From the NCBI RefSeq assembly GCF_013415115.1, contig NZ_JACCDD010000010.1, forward strand, positions 1 to 64,000: a stretch of DNA of 64,000 nt, written 5' to 3'. The DNA comes from Vreelandella zhaodongensis (GTDB lineage Bacteria > Pseudomonadota > Gammaproteobacteria > Pseudomonadales > Halomonadaceae). This document shows positions 44,657-53,968 of this stretch, one piece after another. The number at the start of each line of letters is the position of its first letter. Position 1 is the first letter of the stretch. Made by a program: the position numbers and the translations under genes. The notes under the pieces were generated by a model. The model searched no databases. It saw only the letters and a list, made by a program, of their open reading frames with translations, and was not told the DNA's origin.

Positions 44657-44698
44657 AAAGCCCCGTTACTGTCGAGTATGACAGGACGGGGCTTTTTT
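44657..44698 (+). terminator. Rho-independent terminator of the AGCS symporter
   Basis: AAAGCCCCGT and CTGTC pair with GACAG and ACGGGGCTTT across short internal mismatches, and a T7 run follows. Confidence 0.92.
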
Positions 44699-44814
44699 GT
44701 TGCGCAACAATTCGATTTTGTCGAATGAAACTGGGAAAACGTTGCGCTTTTGATAATCGAAAAGCGCCGTAAAATAGTCTCCAACGATCCCACTGATGTT
44801 TCAGGAGCCTATCA

Positions 44815-45423
44815 ATGACCCTACGTACACTGCTTGTAACCTCTTCTATTCTGGGCGAAAACGGCCAGTCCAACGCGCTAGCCAACCATTTTAAAACCCA
44901 GACGGAAGCCCGCGAAGACGTGGTGGTTACCCATCGCGATGTAGTGGCCAATGCATTACCGCACCTTGCCATTGAAGAGCTTGGCGCTTGGCAAACGCCT
45001 GCGGAAGAGCGCAGTGCTGAACAGCAGGCGTTAGCGGCTCATTCTGATGAACTGTTGGCAGAGCTGCGAGCTAATGATGTGCTGGTGTTGGCGGTGCCAC
45101 TCTACAATTTGGGCATTCCTTCCCAGTTGAAAGCGTGGTTTGACCGCGTGCTGCGCGCTGGTGAAACCTTCCGCTACACTGAAAACGGCCCGCAAGGTTT
45201 GATCGAAGGTAAGCGTGCAATTATTTTAGCTGCTCGCGGTGGTCAGTACGCGGGGACTGAATTAGATAGCCAGACGCCGCATCTAAAAACCATGCTTGGT
45301 TTGATGGGCATTAGCGATGTTGAGATCGTCTTTGCGGAAGGTTTGAGCATGGGAGATACTCAGCGTGATGCTACGCTAAAAGAGGCGTTTCAAGCCATCG
45401 ATCAGCTGGTCGAAACGCTCTAG
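44815..45423 (+). CDS. azoR: FMN-dependent NADH-azoreductase
   Basis: This 202-aa flavodoxin-like enzyme reduces quinones and azo compounds. LLVTSSILGENGQSNALANHF binds FMN phosphate; PLYNLGIPSQLKAWFDRVLRAGETFRY is the conserved second FMN region. It is followed 27 bp later by an alkyltransferase-like gene in the same direction. Confidence 0.93.
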   Translation: MTLRTLLVTSSILGENGQSNALANHFKTQTEAREDVVVTHRDVVANALPHLAIEELGAWQTPAEERSAEQQALAAHSDELLAELRANDVLVLAVPLYNLGIPSQLKAWFDRVLRAGETFRYTENGPQGLIEGKRAIILAARGGQYAGTELDSQTPHLKTMLGLMGISDVEIVFAEGLSMGDTQRDATLKEAFQAIDQLVETL

Positions 45424-45450
45424 AAACATGTTGAGCTACGCGAGATAACC

Positions 45451-45750
45451 ATGCCACGCCCTGAATTGCTCGAGCAGATTTATACTATTGTGGATCAGAT
45501 TCCTGCTGGGCGGGTAACCACCTATGGGCGTATCGCGGCGATGACCGAGGGAGCGACACCGCGCATGGTAGGCTCGGCGATGCGCCATTTACCAGAGGGC
45601 CATCAGTTGCCATGGCACCGAGTGATTGCAGCTTCGCTGAAGCTGGCCGATCACGGCGGAGCTGATTGTCAGCATCAGAAACTGCGTAATGAAGGCGTCA
45701 TGTTTGATAGCAAAGGACGTGTTCCTGCCCACCTTATCTGGCCTGATTGA
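45451..45750 (+). CDS. Alkyltransferase-like DNA-binding protein (Atl-type)
   Basis: This 99-aa protein is the DNA-binding half of O6-alkylguanine-DNA methyltransferase. The active-site PCHRV is PWHRV here (GHQLPWHRVIA), so it cannot accept alkyl groups; such proteins flag alkylated guanine for nucleotide excision repair. The RVTTYGRIAAMTEGATPRMVG helix-turn-helix with arginine finger is intact. Confidence 0.92.
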   Translation: MPRPELLEQIYTIVDQIPAGRVTTYGRIAAMTEGATPRMVGSAMRHLPEGHQLPWHRVIAASLKLADHGGADCQHQKLRNEGVMFDSKGRVPAHLIWPD

Positions 45751-45762
45751 GCCTGAAGCGCT

Positions 45763-45794
45763 TTAAAAAATAACGCCGCCCATTCGGGCGGCGT
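45763..45794 (-). terminator. Terminator of the GNAT-nitrilase gene
   Basis: ACGCCGCCC-attc-GGGCGGCGT stem, reading TATTTTTT after it on the minus strand, 8 nt beyond the stop at 45802. It may also stop the converging Atl gene. Confidence 0.85.
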
Positions 45795-45801
45795 GATTGG
45801 C

Positions 45802-47370
45802 TTACTCTTCCAAATTAGCCCCGGATTTCCAGGACCAGTCGCGCCAGCGCAGGTCAAACAGGTCTTTGCGGCGGTCTTTCAGGTTGGTCACTGAGCCCTC
45901 GGCACGGACAACCGTAAGGCGGGTCAGGTCGAGATCCGAGAAGAAAATCATTTCGGTGTTAGGCGTGGTTTCCGCCAGCACGGCATCGTGGGGGAAGGCA
46001 AAGTCAGACGGCGAGAACACCGCCGATTGTGCATACTGGATATCCAGGTTTTCAATCGAAGGCAAGTTGCCGACGCTGCCGCACAGCACCACATAGCACT
46101 CGTTTTCGATGGCTCGTGCTTGCGCGCAGTGACGTACCCGCAGGTAGCCGTTTTTGGTATCTGTCCAGAACGGTACAAACAGAATATCCATGTCCTGATC
46201 GGCTAGCAGTCGGCCAAGTTCCGGGAACTCAACGTCGTAGCAGATCAAAATGCCTACGCGGCCCGCGTCGGTATCGAATATCTGCAGGTTGTCGCCACCT
46301 TCGATCACCCAATCGCGGCGTTCTTGAGGAGTGATATGTAGTTTTGCCTGCTTCTCGATTTCACCGTCCCGATGGAATAAGTAAGCAATATTGTAAAGTC
46401 GGTCATCGTCACCGACTTCAATCATCGAACCACCGACGATGTTGATATTGTACGATACCGCCATCCGCGATAGCTCAGTTTTAAAGCGCTCGGTGAAGCC
46501 TGCTAAAAAGCGAATCGCGCCCATTTGATCCTGCTGGGCTGCGCGGTCTTGCAGACCCATCAGCGGTGCGTTAAATAACTCTGGAAAAACGGCAAAGTCA
46601 CTTTGGTAATCTGATAATGCGTCGACAAAGTATTCAATTTGTTGCAAGGCTGCTTCTACTGAATCGAACTCGCGCATTTGCCACTGTACCGCGCCAACCC
46701 GCACCTGAGTCGGGCGGGTATCTAGCACGCTTTCAGCGGGCTCGAACAGAATGTTGTTCCACTCCAGAAGAGTAGCATAGCCGCGAGATTGCTCGTCTTC
46801 CGGTAAGTACTTACGAAGCAAGCGTTTAACTTGGAAGTCGTTGGCCAGTTGGAACGACAAAATCGGGTCGTAAATCTCTTTGCGAGAGACTTTGTCAATG
46901 TACTCCGCTGGGGAGAGCTCTTGGGCGTGCTGGTGGTATTCGGGAATGCGTCCACCCGCCAGAATGGCTCGCAGGTTGTGCGAACGGCACAGTTCTTTGC
47001 GTGCTTCATATAAGCGCCGACCCAGGCGATAGCCACGATAGTCGGGGTGAATCAGTACATCCAAACCGTACATGGCATCGCCATCTTGATCGTTCAGGAT
47101 GGTTTCTCGATGGCCGATCAGGTCGTCATATTTATGCGGGTTAGAAAACTCGTCGTAATCTACCTGTACGGTAAGTGCTACGCCAACCAGAACGCCATCG
47201 TCCTCAATGGCGATTTGGCCATCGGGAAACTCCTGGATCAGCTTGTCGATAGTATGCTTTGGCCATGCACCGCCGATGTCGTGATATACCGCGTCCATCA
47301 ACGATTTAAGCTGTTCATAATCGTCGCTGTTGAGGTTGCGGAGATTAAGGTGCAATTCTTCTAAGGACAT
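45802..47370 (-). CDS. GNAT acetyltransferase fused to a nitrilase-family hydrolase
   Basis: This 522-aa two-domain protein has residues ~1-205 as a GNAT fold (DVLIHPDYRGYRLGRRLYEARKEL holds the acetyl-CoA loop), and ~220-505 as a carbon-nitrogen hydrolase with triad E in AVFPELFNAP, K in KLHITPQERRDW and C in ILICYDVEFPEL. The fusion suggests that one compound is both acetylated and hydrolysed, but the substrate is unknown. It stands alone, ended by a terminator. Confidence 0.92.
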   Translation of the reverse strand: MSLEELHLNLRNLNSDDYEQLKSLMDAVYHDIGGAWPKHTIDKLIQEFPDGQIAIEDDGVLVGVALTVQVDYDEFSNPHKYDDLIGHRETILNDQDGDAMYGLDVLIHPDYRGYRLGRRLYEARKELCRSHNLRAILAGGRIPEYHQHAQELSPAEYIDKVSRKEIYDPILSFQLANDFQVKRLLRKYLPEDEQSRGYATLLEWNNILFEPAESVLDTRPTQVRVGAVQWQMREFDSVEAALQQIEYFVDALSDYQSDFAVFPELFNAPLMGLQDRAAQQDQMGAIRFLAGFTERFKTELSRMAVSYNINIVGGSMIEVGDDDRLYNIAYLFHRDGEIEKQAKLHITPQERRDWVIEGGDNLQIFDTDAGRVGILICYDVEFPELGRLLADQDMDILFVPFWTDTKNGYLRVRHCAQARAIENECYVVLCGSVGNLPSIENLDIQYAQSAVFSPSDFAFPHDAVLAETTPNTEMIFFSDLDLTRLTVVRAEGSVTNLKDRRKDLFDLRWRDWSWKSGANLEE

Positions 47371-47412
47371 AGTCAGGGATTCCCAGCTGTCGTGTGAAGT
47401 TAGCGCATTGTA

Positions 47413-48330
47413 TCACTGCTGTGCGTTGCTCGTTTTACTCGCCCCGGCGCTACGCACCAGCGGGCGTGTCAGCGTTTGTGCCATGATGACCCCAGCAAGA
47501 ATCAACAGACCACCAATAAAATGGAATCCAGCGACTCGCTCGCCTAAAAAGCCCATGGCAATCAATGCACTAAATAGCGGCATTAGGTTGATAAATATGC
47601 TCGACTGGTTCGCGCCGATCTGGCGCACTGCACGCATCCACAGAAAAGTAGTAATGATCGAGGCGGGAATGCCCGCATAAAGAATTAACCACACGTTGTG
47701 GCTATCTACTGGCGTCATGGGTCCCATTAAATAGGGAGGAAGCAGAAATAGCACCGCAAAGCAGACTTGGGCATAGAGCATAACCCAAGGAGGTAGCTTC
47801 ATCGCCCAGCGTTTCAGCATCACCCCATAAAGCGCGTAGCAGGTGGCGGCAACCACCATTAAGGCGTCACCAAAAGCCACTTGCAGTTGTAACAACGAAA
47901 GGGGATCGCCACGCCCAAGCAGCACGGTAACGCCGATAAATGCTAAAACCCCACCGAAGATGCCGCCAAGCGTGGGAGGTTCGCGCAAAATCAATGCGCT
48001 TAGCAGTACCGTTAGCAGAGGCACCATAGCCGCTAATATGCCCATATTGGTCGCGGTAGTCGTTTCTGCTGCTACATAGGCTAAGCCCTGCCAAAGCCCC
48101 ATGCCAAGAAGCCCCAGTAACGCCAGTTTAGGCCAGTTGCGGTAGATTTCATCACGGTGTTTCAACACAGCGGGCAGTACGAAAGGCGTCATCACTACCA
48201 GCGCTAACAACCAGCGTAGAAAGGCGATACTGCTGGGTGCAATAGCACCAACAGTCAACTGATTGATAGTCATATTTCCTGACCAAATTAATACCGTGGC
48301 CAGTGGGGGTAAAAAGTAAATCAATGGCAT
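47413..48330 (-). CDS. EamA-family (DMT) membrane transporter
   Basis: This 305-aa protein has ten hydrophobic spans in two EamA repeats (about 8-140 and 155-290), the drug/metabolite transporter layout. PSSIAFLRWLLALVVM and GEPPTLGGIFGG-like positions are typical. It probably exports a metabolite or amino acid; the substrate is not predictable. Confidence 0.9.
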   Translation of the reverse strand: MPLIYFLPPLATVLIWSGNMTINQLTVGAIAPSSIAFLRWLLALVVMTPFVLPAVLKHRDEIYRNWPKLALLGLLGMGLWQGLAYVAAETTTATNMGILAAMVPLLTVLLSALILREPPTLGGIFGGVLAFIGVTVLLGRGDPLSLLQLQVAFGDALMVVAATCYALYGVMLKRWAMKLPPWVMLYAQVCFAVLFLLPPYLMGPMTPVDSHNVWLILYAGIPASIITTFLWMRAVRQIGANQSSIFINLMPLFSALIAMGFLGERVAGFHFIGGLLILAGVIMAQTLTRPLVRSAGASKTSNAQQ

Positions 48331-48514
48331 AGCACGTTCCCTTATCGTTAGCCTGGTAATGTGACGTGCTTTAGCGCGATGAGCAAGTAGCGCAGTAGGT
48401 TATATAAAGAAGCGATATTAACGTGGTTAAAGGTCTGTACGTCGCCGCAAGTATGTCATACGCTTGTTTGAATATGATTGGCAAGACGTTCTAACAATAT
48501 AAAGGAGTACCGTG

Positions 48515-50536
48515 ATGAACCAAGCGCCCGCTTATCCTCACCTGTTTCAGCCGCTGACCGTTGGCCATTTGACGCTGCCTAATCGTGTGCTGATGGGCTC
48601 GATGCACACCAACCTAGAGGAAGCGCCCAACGGCTTCGAGCGGCTAGCAGCTTTTTATGCCGAACGCGCTCGTGCGGGCGTTAGCCTGATTGTGACGGGG
48701 GGGATTGCCCCCAATGCCGAAGGAGCGGTATTTCAAGGGGCAAATGCACTTACGGATGAGAGCCAGCTAGCGGAACATCGTGGGGTGGTAGAGGCTGTGC
48801 ATGAAGCGGGCGGGCATTTGTGTATGCAGATTCTTCATGCGGGCCGCTATGCCTACTCACCAGAGCTTGTGGCACCTTCTGCGATTCAGGCGCCGATCAA
48901 TCCGTTTATGCCTCGGGCACTGTCAAGCGACGACGTTGAGCAGCAGATCGCCGACTATGTGCGCTGCGCGCAGCTTGCCCAGCAGGCGGGTTATGATGGT
49001 ATCGAAGTAATGGGCTCTGAAGGTTACTTGATTAACCAGTTTATTTGTCGTCGCACCAATCAGCGCGATGACGAGTGGGGCGGTGATTTTGAGCGACGCA
49101 TTCGCTTCCCAATTGAAATTGTGAAACGCATCCGCGAAGCGGTGGGGGAGCGTTTCTTGATGATTTTCCGCCTGTCGATGATTGACCTGGTGGATGAAGG
49201 CAGTACCTGGGAAGAAGTCGTGCAGCTTGGGCAAGCCATCGAGGCCGCTGGTGCTAACGTGATCAATACTGGTATTGGCTGGCATGAAGCCCGAGTGCCG
49301 ACGATTGTCACCAGCGTACCGCGTGCAGCGTTTACCGAAGTCACCAAACGCATTAGAGCAGCACTCTCAATTCCACTGATTACCACCAACCGTATCAACA
49401 TGCCGGAGGTTGCAGAGCGTGTGTTGGCAGATGGGCATGCGGATATGGTGTCGATGGCGCGTCCATTTCTGGCTGACCCTGAATGGGTGCGTAAAGCCGA
49501 AGAGGGCCTTGCGGACGAAATTAATACCTGTATCGCCTGCAACCAAGCCTGCCTGGATCACACCTTTATGGGCAAGTTGACGTCATGCCTGGTCAATCCA
49601 AGGGCGTGTCATGAAACCGAGCTCTCCCTTGAGCCAGCACAAACGCCAAAGCGGGTCGCGGTGGTTGGCGGTGGCCCCGCTGGGCTTGCCACTGCCGTGG
49701 CAGCTGCCAGCCGTGGCCATCATGTGGTGCTGTTTGAGCGCAGAAGCGAGCTGGGTGGGCAGTTTAACTACGCCCGTAAAATCCCTGGCAAAGAGGAATT
49801 TAATGAAACCCTGCGCTACTTCCGTGTGATGTTAGAAAAGCACGCGGTAGATGTTCGCCTAAACACAGCGGCTACTGTCGATACCTTGGCTGAGTTTGAC
49901 GAGGTGGTGATTGCCACCGGCGTTATCCCCCGTGAACTTGCGCTACCAGGGGCTGATCACTCCAGTGTGCTTAGTTACGCCGAGGCCATTGAGCATCCTG
50001 AACGTGTGGGCCAGCGCGTGGCAGTGATTGGCGCTGGCGGTATTGGGTTTGATGTCTCGGAGCTGCTCGCCCACCAGGGGCACCCTGTGATGGACTTGGC
50101 TGCCTGGTGTGATGAATGGGGGGTCGACTTGGCAATGGAGGAACGAGGCGGCTTGAAGTCACCGATGCCGCCTGCGTCACCTCGTGACATTGTGATGCTC
50201 CAGCGCAAAAGCTCTAAGCCAGGTAAGAACCTGGGTAAAACCTCGGGCTGGGTGCATCGAGCTTCGCTAAAACAACGCGGTGTTAAAACCCTAAGCGGGT
50301 GCGAGTATTTGAAAATTGACGACGCGGGATTACATATTCGCCACGATGGTGAAGAGCAAGTACTGGCCGTGGATAGCATTGTGGTGTGTGCGGGTCAGGA
50401 GTCGGTGCGCGAGCTGATTCGGCCATTAAGCCAGACGGGCACAAGTTTCCATGTGATTGGTGGCGCTGATGAAGCGGCAGAATTAGATGCTAAACGGGCG
50501 ATTGATCAAGGCACACGAGTTGCGGCGACTCTGTAG
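48515..50536 (+). CDS. fadH: NADPH-dependent 2,4-dienoyl-CoA reductase
   Basis: This ~673-aa FMN/FAD/4Fe-4S enzyme removes double bonds during beta-oxidation of unsaturated fatty acids. The N-terminal old-yellow-enzyme barrel shows LPNRVLMGSMHTNLE and GYDGIEVMGSEGYLINQF. A cysteine cluster CIACNQACLDHTF...C binds the Fe-S centre. The second half has VAVVGGGPAGLATAVAAA for FAD. AAGGAG precedes; ATG 48515 was chosen over GTG 48512. It is a single gene. Confidence 0.94.
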   Translation: MNQAPAYPHLFQPLTVGHLTLPNRVLMGSMHTNLEEAPNGFERLAAFYAERARAGVSLIVTGGIAPNAEGAVFQGANALTDESQLAEHRGVVEAVHEAGGHLCMQILHAGRYAYSPELVAPSAIQAPINPFMPRALSSDDVEQQIADYVRCAQLAQQAGYDGIEVMGSEGYLINQFICRRTNQRDDEWGGDFERRIRFPIEIVKRIREAVGERFLMIFRLSMIDLVDEGSTWEEVVQLGQAIEAAGANVINTGIGWHEARVPTIVTSVPRAAFTEVTKRIRAALSIPLITTNRINMPEVAERVLADGHADMVSMARPFLADPEWVRKAEEGLADEINTCIACNQACLDHTFMGKLTSCLVNPRACHETELSLEPAQTPKRVAVVGGGPAGLATAVAAASRGHHVVLFERRSELGGQFNYARKIPGKEEFNETLRYFRVMLEKHAVDVRLNTAATVDTLAEFDEVVIATGVIPRELALPGADHSSVLSYAEAIEHPERVGQRVAVIGAGGIGFDVSELLAHQGHPVMDLAAWCDEWGVDLAMEERGGLKSPMPPASPRDIVMLQRKSSKPGKNLGKTSGWVHRASLKQRGVKTLSGCEYLKIDDAGLHIRHDGEEQVLAVDSIVVCAGQESVRELIRPLSQTGTSFHVIGGADEAAELDAKRAIDQGTRVAATL

Positions 50537-50677
50537 GTGTAAGTAGAGCGCGTGACGTAAACGTTAAAATGGCGATAGACTGGTCAATCAGTTTTGCTGT
50601 TAATCACAGTTAACAATCTAAGGCGCGGGTGGCACCCAGCTCGCGCCGTATGACCGTCAGATAAAAGGACTATCGTC

Positions 50678-51721
50678 ATGACCTCGGAGTGTACCCCACG
50701 ATTTTTAGCCAGTGATAATACCTCCGGTATTTGTCCGGAGGCCATGAAATACTTGCTGGAAGCCAACCAAGCCGATGATTTGGCTTATGGCAACGACCGC
50801 TGGACCGCCCGCGCTGCAGATCGTTTTCGCGAGATGTTTGATTTCGATTGCGACGTTTTTTTTGTGTTCAATGGCACCGCAGCAAATTCACTGGCGCTTT
50901 CCGCGATGGGGCGCAGCTACCACAGCGTTATCTGTCATGAGCTCGCACATATTGAAACGGATGAGTGTGGTGGCCCTGAGTTCTTTTCAAACGGCGCGAA
51001 GCTGCTTACCTCACCGGGGGCCAACGGCAAACTCACCCCGGAGGGCATTGAGGCACTGGTGACTAAGCGCAGTGATATTCATTACCCTAAGCCCAAGGTA
51101 GTGTCGCTTACCCAAGTGACAGAAGTGGGTACGGTGTACTCACGGGAAGAGTTGTTGGCGATTCGTGCCATGGCAGATAAGCATGATTTGCGCTTGCATA
51201 TGGATGGTGCGCGGTTCGCTAATGCCTGTGCTGGCCTGAATGCAAGCCCTGCCGAGCTAACGTGGCAGGTCGGGGTGGATGCGTTGTGTTTCTCGGGTAC
51301 TAAGAACGGCCTGGCGTTTGGCGAAGCCATTCTGTTTTTCAATCGTGACTTGGCTGAAGATTTCTCGTATCGCTGCAAGCAAGCTGGGCAACTGGCTTCA
51401 AAAATGCGTTACGTGTCTGCACCCTGGCTGGGGCTGTTAGAGAGCGGTGCCTGGTTAACCAATGCAGAGCATGCTAATGCGATGGCGCGTTATTTGTCAG
51501 AGGGGCTCCAGGCATTGCCTGGTGTATCTCTGATGTTCCCTACCCAGGCGAACAGTGTGTTCGTTGAATTGCCGCCCCATGCGATTGAAGCGTTGAAAAC
51601 GAAGGGCTGGACCTTCTACACCTTTATTGGGGCCGGTGGCGCACGTTTTGTGTGTGCCTGGAACACTACCGTTGAATTGTTGGATCAGCTGTTGGCAGAT
51701 GTGAAATCCGTGTTGGAGTAA
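50678..51721 (+). CDS. ltaE: Low-specificity L-threonine aldolase
   Basis: This 347-aa PLP enzyme cleaves threonine or allo-threonine to glycine and acetaldehyde. The N-terminus has DNTSGICPEAMKYL and YGNDRWTARAADRFRE; LHMDGARFANA binds PLP and the Schiff-base lysine is in CFSGTKNG. It is followed by a terminator. A hairpin GGCGCG/CGCGCC lies in its leader near 50624-50648. Confidence 0.93.
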   Translation: MTSECTPRFLASDNTSGICPEAMKYLLEANQADDLAYGNDRWTARAADRFREMFDFDCDVFFVFNGTAANSLALSAMGRSYHSVICHELAHIETDECGGPEFFSNGAKLLTSPGANGKLTPEGIEALVTKRSDIHYPKPKVVSLTQVTEVGTVYSREELLAIRAMADKHDLRLHMDGARFANACAGLNASPAELTWQVGVDALCFSGTKNGLAFGEAILFFNRDLAEDFSYRCKQAGQLASKMRYVSAPWLGLLESGAWLTNAEHANAMARYLSEGLQALPGVSLMFPTQANSVFVELPPHAIEALKTKGWTFYTFIGAGGARFVCAWNTTVELLDQLLADVKSVLE

Positions 51722-51743
51722 TCGGGAGTTCTGACAATATGCT

Positions 51744-51767
51744 TGCGCCGCCTACTTAGGCGGCGCA
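51744..51767 (+). terminator. Terminator of ltaE
   Basis: TGCGCCGCCTA/TAGGCGGCGCA perfect stem with a very small loop, 23 nt after the stop, followed by a T-rich stretch. Confidence 0.8.
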
Positions 51768-52026
51768 TCTGTTTCTGGATGACAATTGTTTCAGCGTCAC
51801 TACTTTTCTAGCTATGTATGTAGGGCACTATGTGTGTTTAAGCACGTGTTTCAACGCAACTAAATCTTTCTTGTGATGCTCAAACTGTTAATTAATGTGC
51901 GTTGAAGGTTTAGTCATCACGTTTTGCTAATGCTGACTACGCTGATAGTGCGACACCTCGTTTTACACACCGCTTTGATGTTTGGGCTTGGCGGTAGCTG
52001 CTGGGGATGGGCCACAGGAGAGTTCC
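51768..52026. other. Long leader/promoter region of prkA
   Basis: There is no gene in this interval. Several A+T-rich stretches could hold promoters, as expected for a starvation-induced operon, but no -10/-35 pair stands out clearly enough to assign. Confidence 0.4.
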
Positions 52027-53949
52027 ATGAGCATCTTTGATCACGTTCAAGACCGATTTGCCCGCGTTCAACAGGAAGACATGAGCCTTGAGGAGTATCT
52101 GGCGCTTTGTCGTCGCGATCCTAAGGTTTATGCCAGTGCTTCTGAGCGCATGTTGGAAGCAATTGGCGAGCCTGAAGTGATCGACACGGCGAAAGACCCG
52201 CGTCTATCACGCATTTTTTCGAATAAGGTGATTCGTCGCTACCCTGCGTTTGCTGAGTTTCACGGCATGGAAGAAGCCATTGAGCAAATTGTGGCGTACT
52301 TCCGTCACGCGGCTCAGGGGTTAGAAGAGCGTAAGCAGATTCTTTATCTACTCGGGCCAGTGGGCGGCGGTAAGTCGTCGTTAGCTGAGCGTTTGAAATT
52401 GTTGATGGAGCGTATTCCATTCTACGCCATTAAAGACTCGCCGGTGTACGAGTCACCGCTAGGACTATTTTCGCCAGAAGAAGATGGCGAACTGCTAGAG
52501 CAGGAATACGGTATTCCCCAGCGCTATCTACACAGCGTGATGTCTCCTTGGGCGGCTAAGCGTTTAAAAGAGGCGGGGGGGGATATTTCCCAGTTTCGGG
52601 TAGTACGCCTTTACCCCTCACGGCTAAATCAAATTGCTATCTCTAAAACTGAGCCGGGTGATGAAAATAATCAGGATATTTCGTCGTTAGTGGGTAAGGT
52701 GGATATCCGCCAGTTAGAGCTTTACTCCCAAGACGACCCCGATGCCTACAGCTTCTCGGGTGGGCTTTGCCGCGCTAACCAGGGGCTGATGGAATTTGTC
52801 GAGATGTTTAAAGCGCCGATTAAGGTGCTGCATCCGCTGCTTACTGCTACCCAGGAGGGCAACTACAACCCCACAGAAGGCATGGGGGCAATTCCTTTTG
52901 ACGGTGTGATCTTAGCCCACTCCAACGAATCGGAATGGCAGGCGTTTCGCAACAACCGCAATAACGAGGCGTTTTTGGATCGGGTCTATATCGTCAAAGT
53001 GCCTTACTGTTTGCGGGTTTCCGAAGAGATCAAGATTTATCAAAAATTGCTTGAAGACTCTTCGCTGAACGCAGCGCCTTGCGCGCCTGATACGTTGCGC
53101 ATGCTGGCGCAGTTCTCGGTGCTTTCGCGGCTAAAAGTGCCCGAAAACTCCAGTATCTACTCCAAGATGCGCGTTTATGATGGCGAAAACCTGAAAGATA
53201 CCGACCCGCGTGCGAAATCGATCCAGGAGTATCGTGATGCAGCAGGTGTAGATGAGGGCATGCAGGGCTTATCTACGCGTTTCGCCTTCAAGATACTGTC
53301 TAAAGTGTTTAACTTCGACGGTACTGAAGTCGCCGCGAACCCTGTGCATTTACTCTATGTGTTGGAGCAGGCGTTAGAGCGCGAGCAACTGCCTTCTGAG
53401 GTGTTTGAGCGCTACATTGGCTTTATCAAAGAGTTTCTGGCGCCGCGCTATGTCGATTTCATTGGCAAGGAAATCCAGACCGCGTATCTGGAATCTTACA
53501 GCGAGTATGGTCAGAACATCTTTGATCGCTACGTCACCTACGCTGATTTCTGGATTCAGGATCAGGAGTATCGCGACCCAGAAACGGGCGAATTGCTGAA
53601 CCGCCAGTCATTGAACGATGAGCTGGAGAAAATCGAGAAGCCAGCGGGCATCTCTAACCCGAAAGACTTCCGTCACGAAGTGGTGAACTTTGTACTGAGG
53701 GCGCGGGCGCAAAATAATGGTATGAATCCCAGTTGGCAGTCTTATGAAAAACTCAAAGGTGTTATCGAACACAAAATGTTCGCCAATACTGAAGAGCTAC
53801 TGCCGGTGATTTCTTTCAATGCTAAGGCGTCGAAGTCGGATCAGAAAAAGCACGAGGATTTTGTCGCGCGAATGGTTGATCGTGGCTATACCGAAAAACA
53901 GGTTCGGCTGCTTTCAGAGTGGTATTTACGCGTACGTAAGTCCCAGTAG
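52027..53949 (+). CDS. prkA: PrkA-family serine protein kinase (YeaG)
   Basis: This 640-aa protein has an AAA-like N-terminal module with P-loop GPVGGGKSSLAERL (~104-117) and a C-terminal PrkA kinase domain. It acts in nutrient-starvation and stationary-phase responses in E. coli (YeaG). ATG 52027 has GGAGAG upstream; the frame opening at 51982 is less likely. It is first in the conserved prkA-yeaH-spoVR operon. Confidence 0.95.
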   Translation: MSIFDHVQDRFARVQQEDMSLEEYLALCRRDPKVYASASERMLEAIGEPEVIDTAKDPRLSRIFSNKVIRRYPAFAEFHGMEEAIEQIVAYFRHAAQGLEERKQILYLLGPVGGGKSSLAERLKLLMERIPFYAIKDSPVYESPLGLFSPEEDGELLEQEYGIPQRYLHSVMSPWAAKRLKEAGGDISQFRVVRLYPSRLNQIAISKTEPGDENNQDISSLVGKVDIRQLELYSQDDPDAYSFSGGLCRANQGLMEFVEMFKAPIKVLHPLLTATQEGNYNPTEGMGAIPFDGVILAHSNESEWQAFRNNRNNEAFLDRVYIVKVPYCLRVSEEIKIYQKLLEDSSLNAAPCAPDTLRMLAQFSVLSRLKVPENSSIYSKMRVYDGENLKDTDPRAKSIQEYRDAAGVDEGMQGLSTRFAFKILSKVFNFDGTEVAANPVHLLYVLEQALEREQLPSEVFERYIGFIKEFLAPRYVDFIGKEIQTAYLESYSEYGQNIFDRYVTYADFWIQDQEYRDPETGELLNRQSLNDELEKIEKPAGISNPKDFRHEVVNFVLRARAQNNGMNPSWQSYEKLKGVIEHKMFANTEELLPVISFNAKASKSDQKKHEDFVARMVDRGYTEKQVRLLSEWYLRVRKSQ

Positions 53950-53968
53950 CGGATAATCGGGAGGTCGT

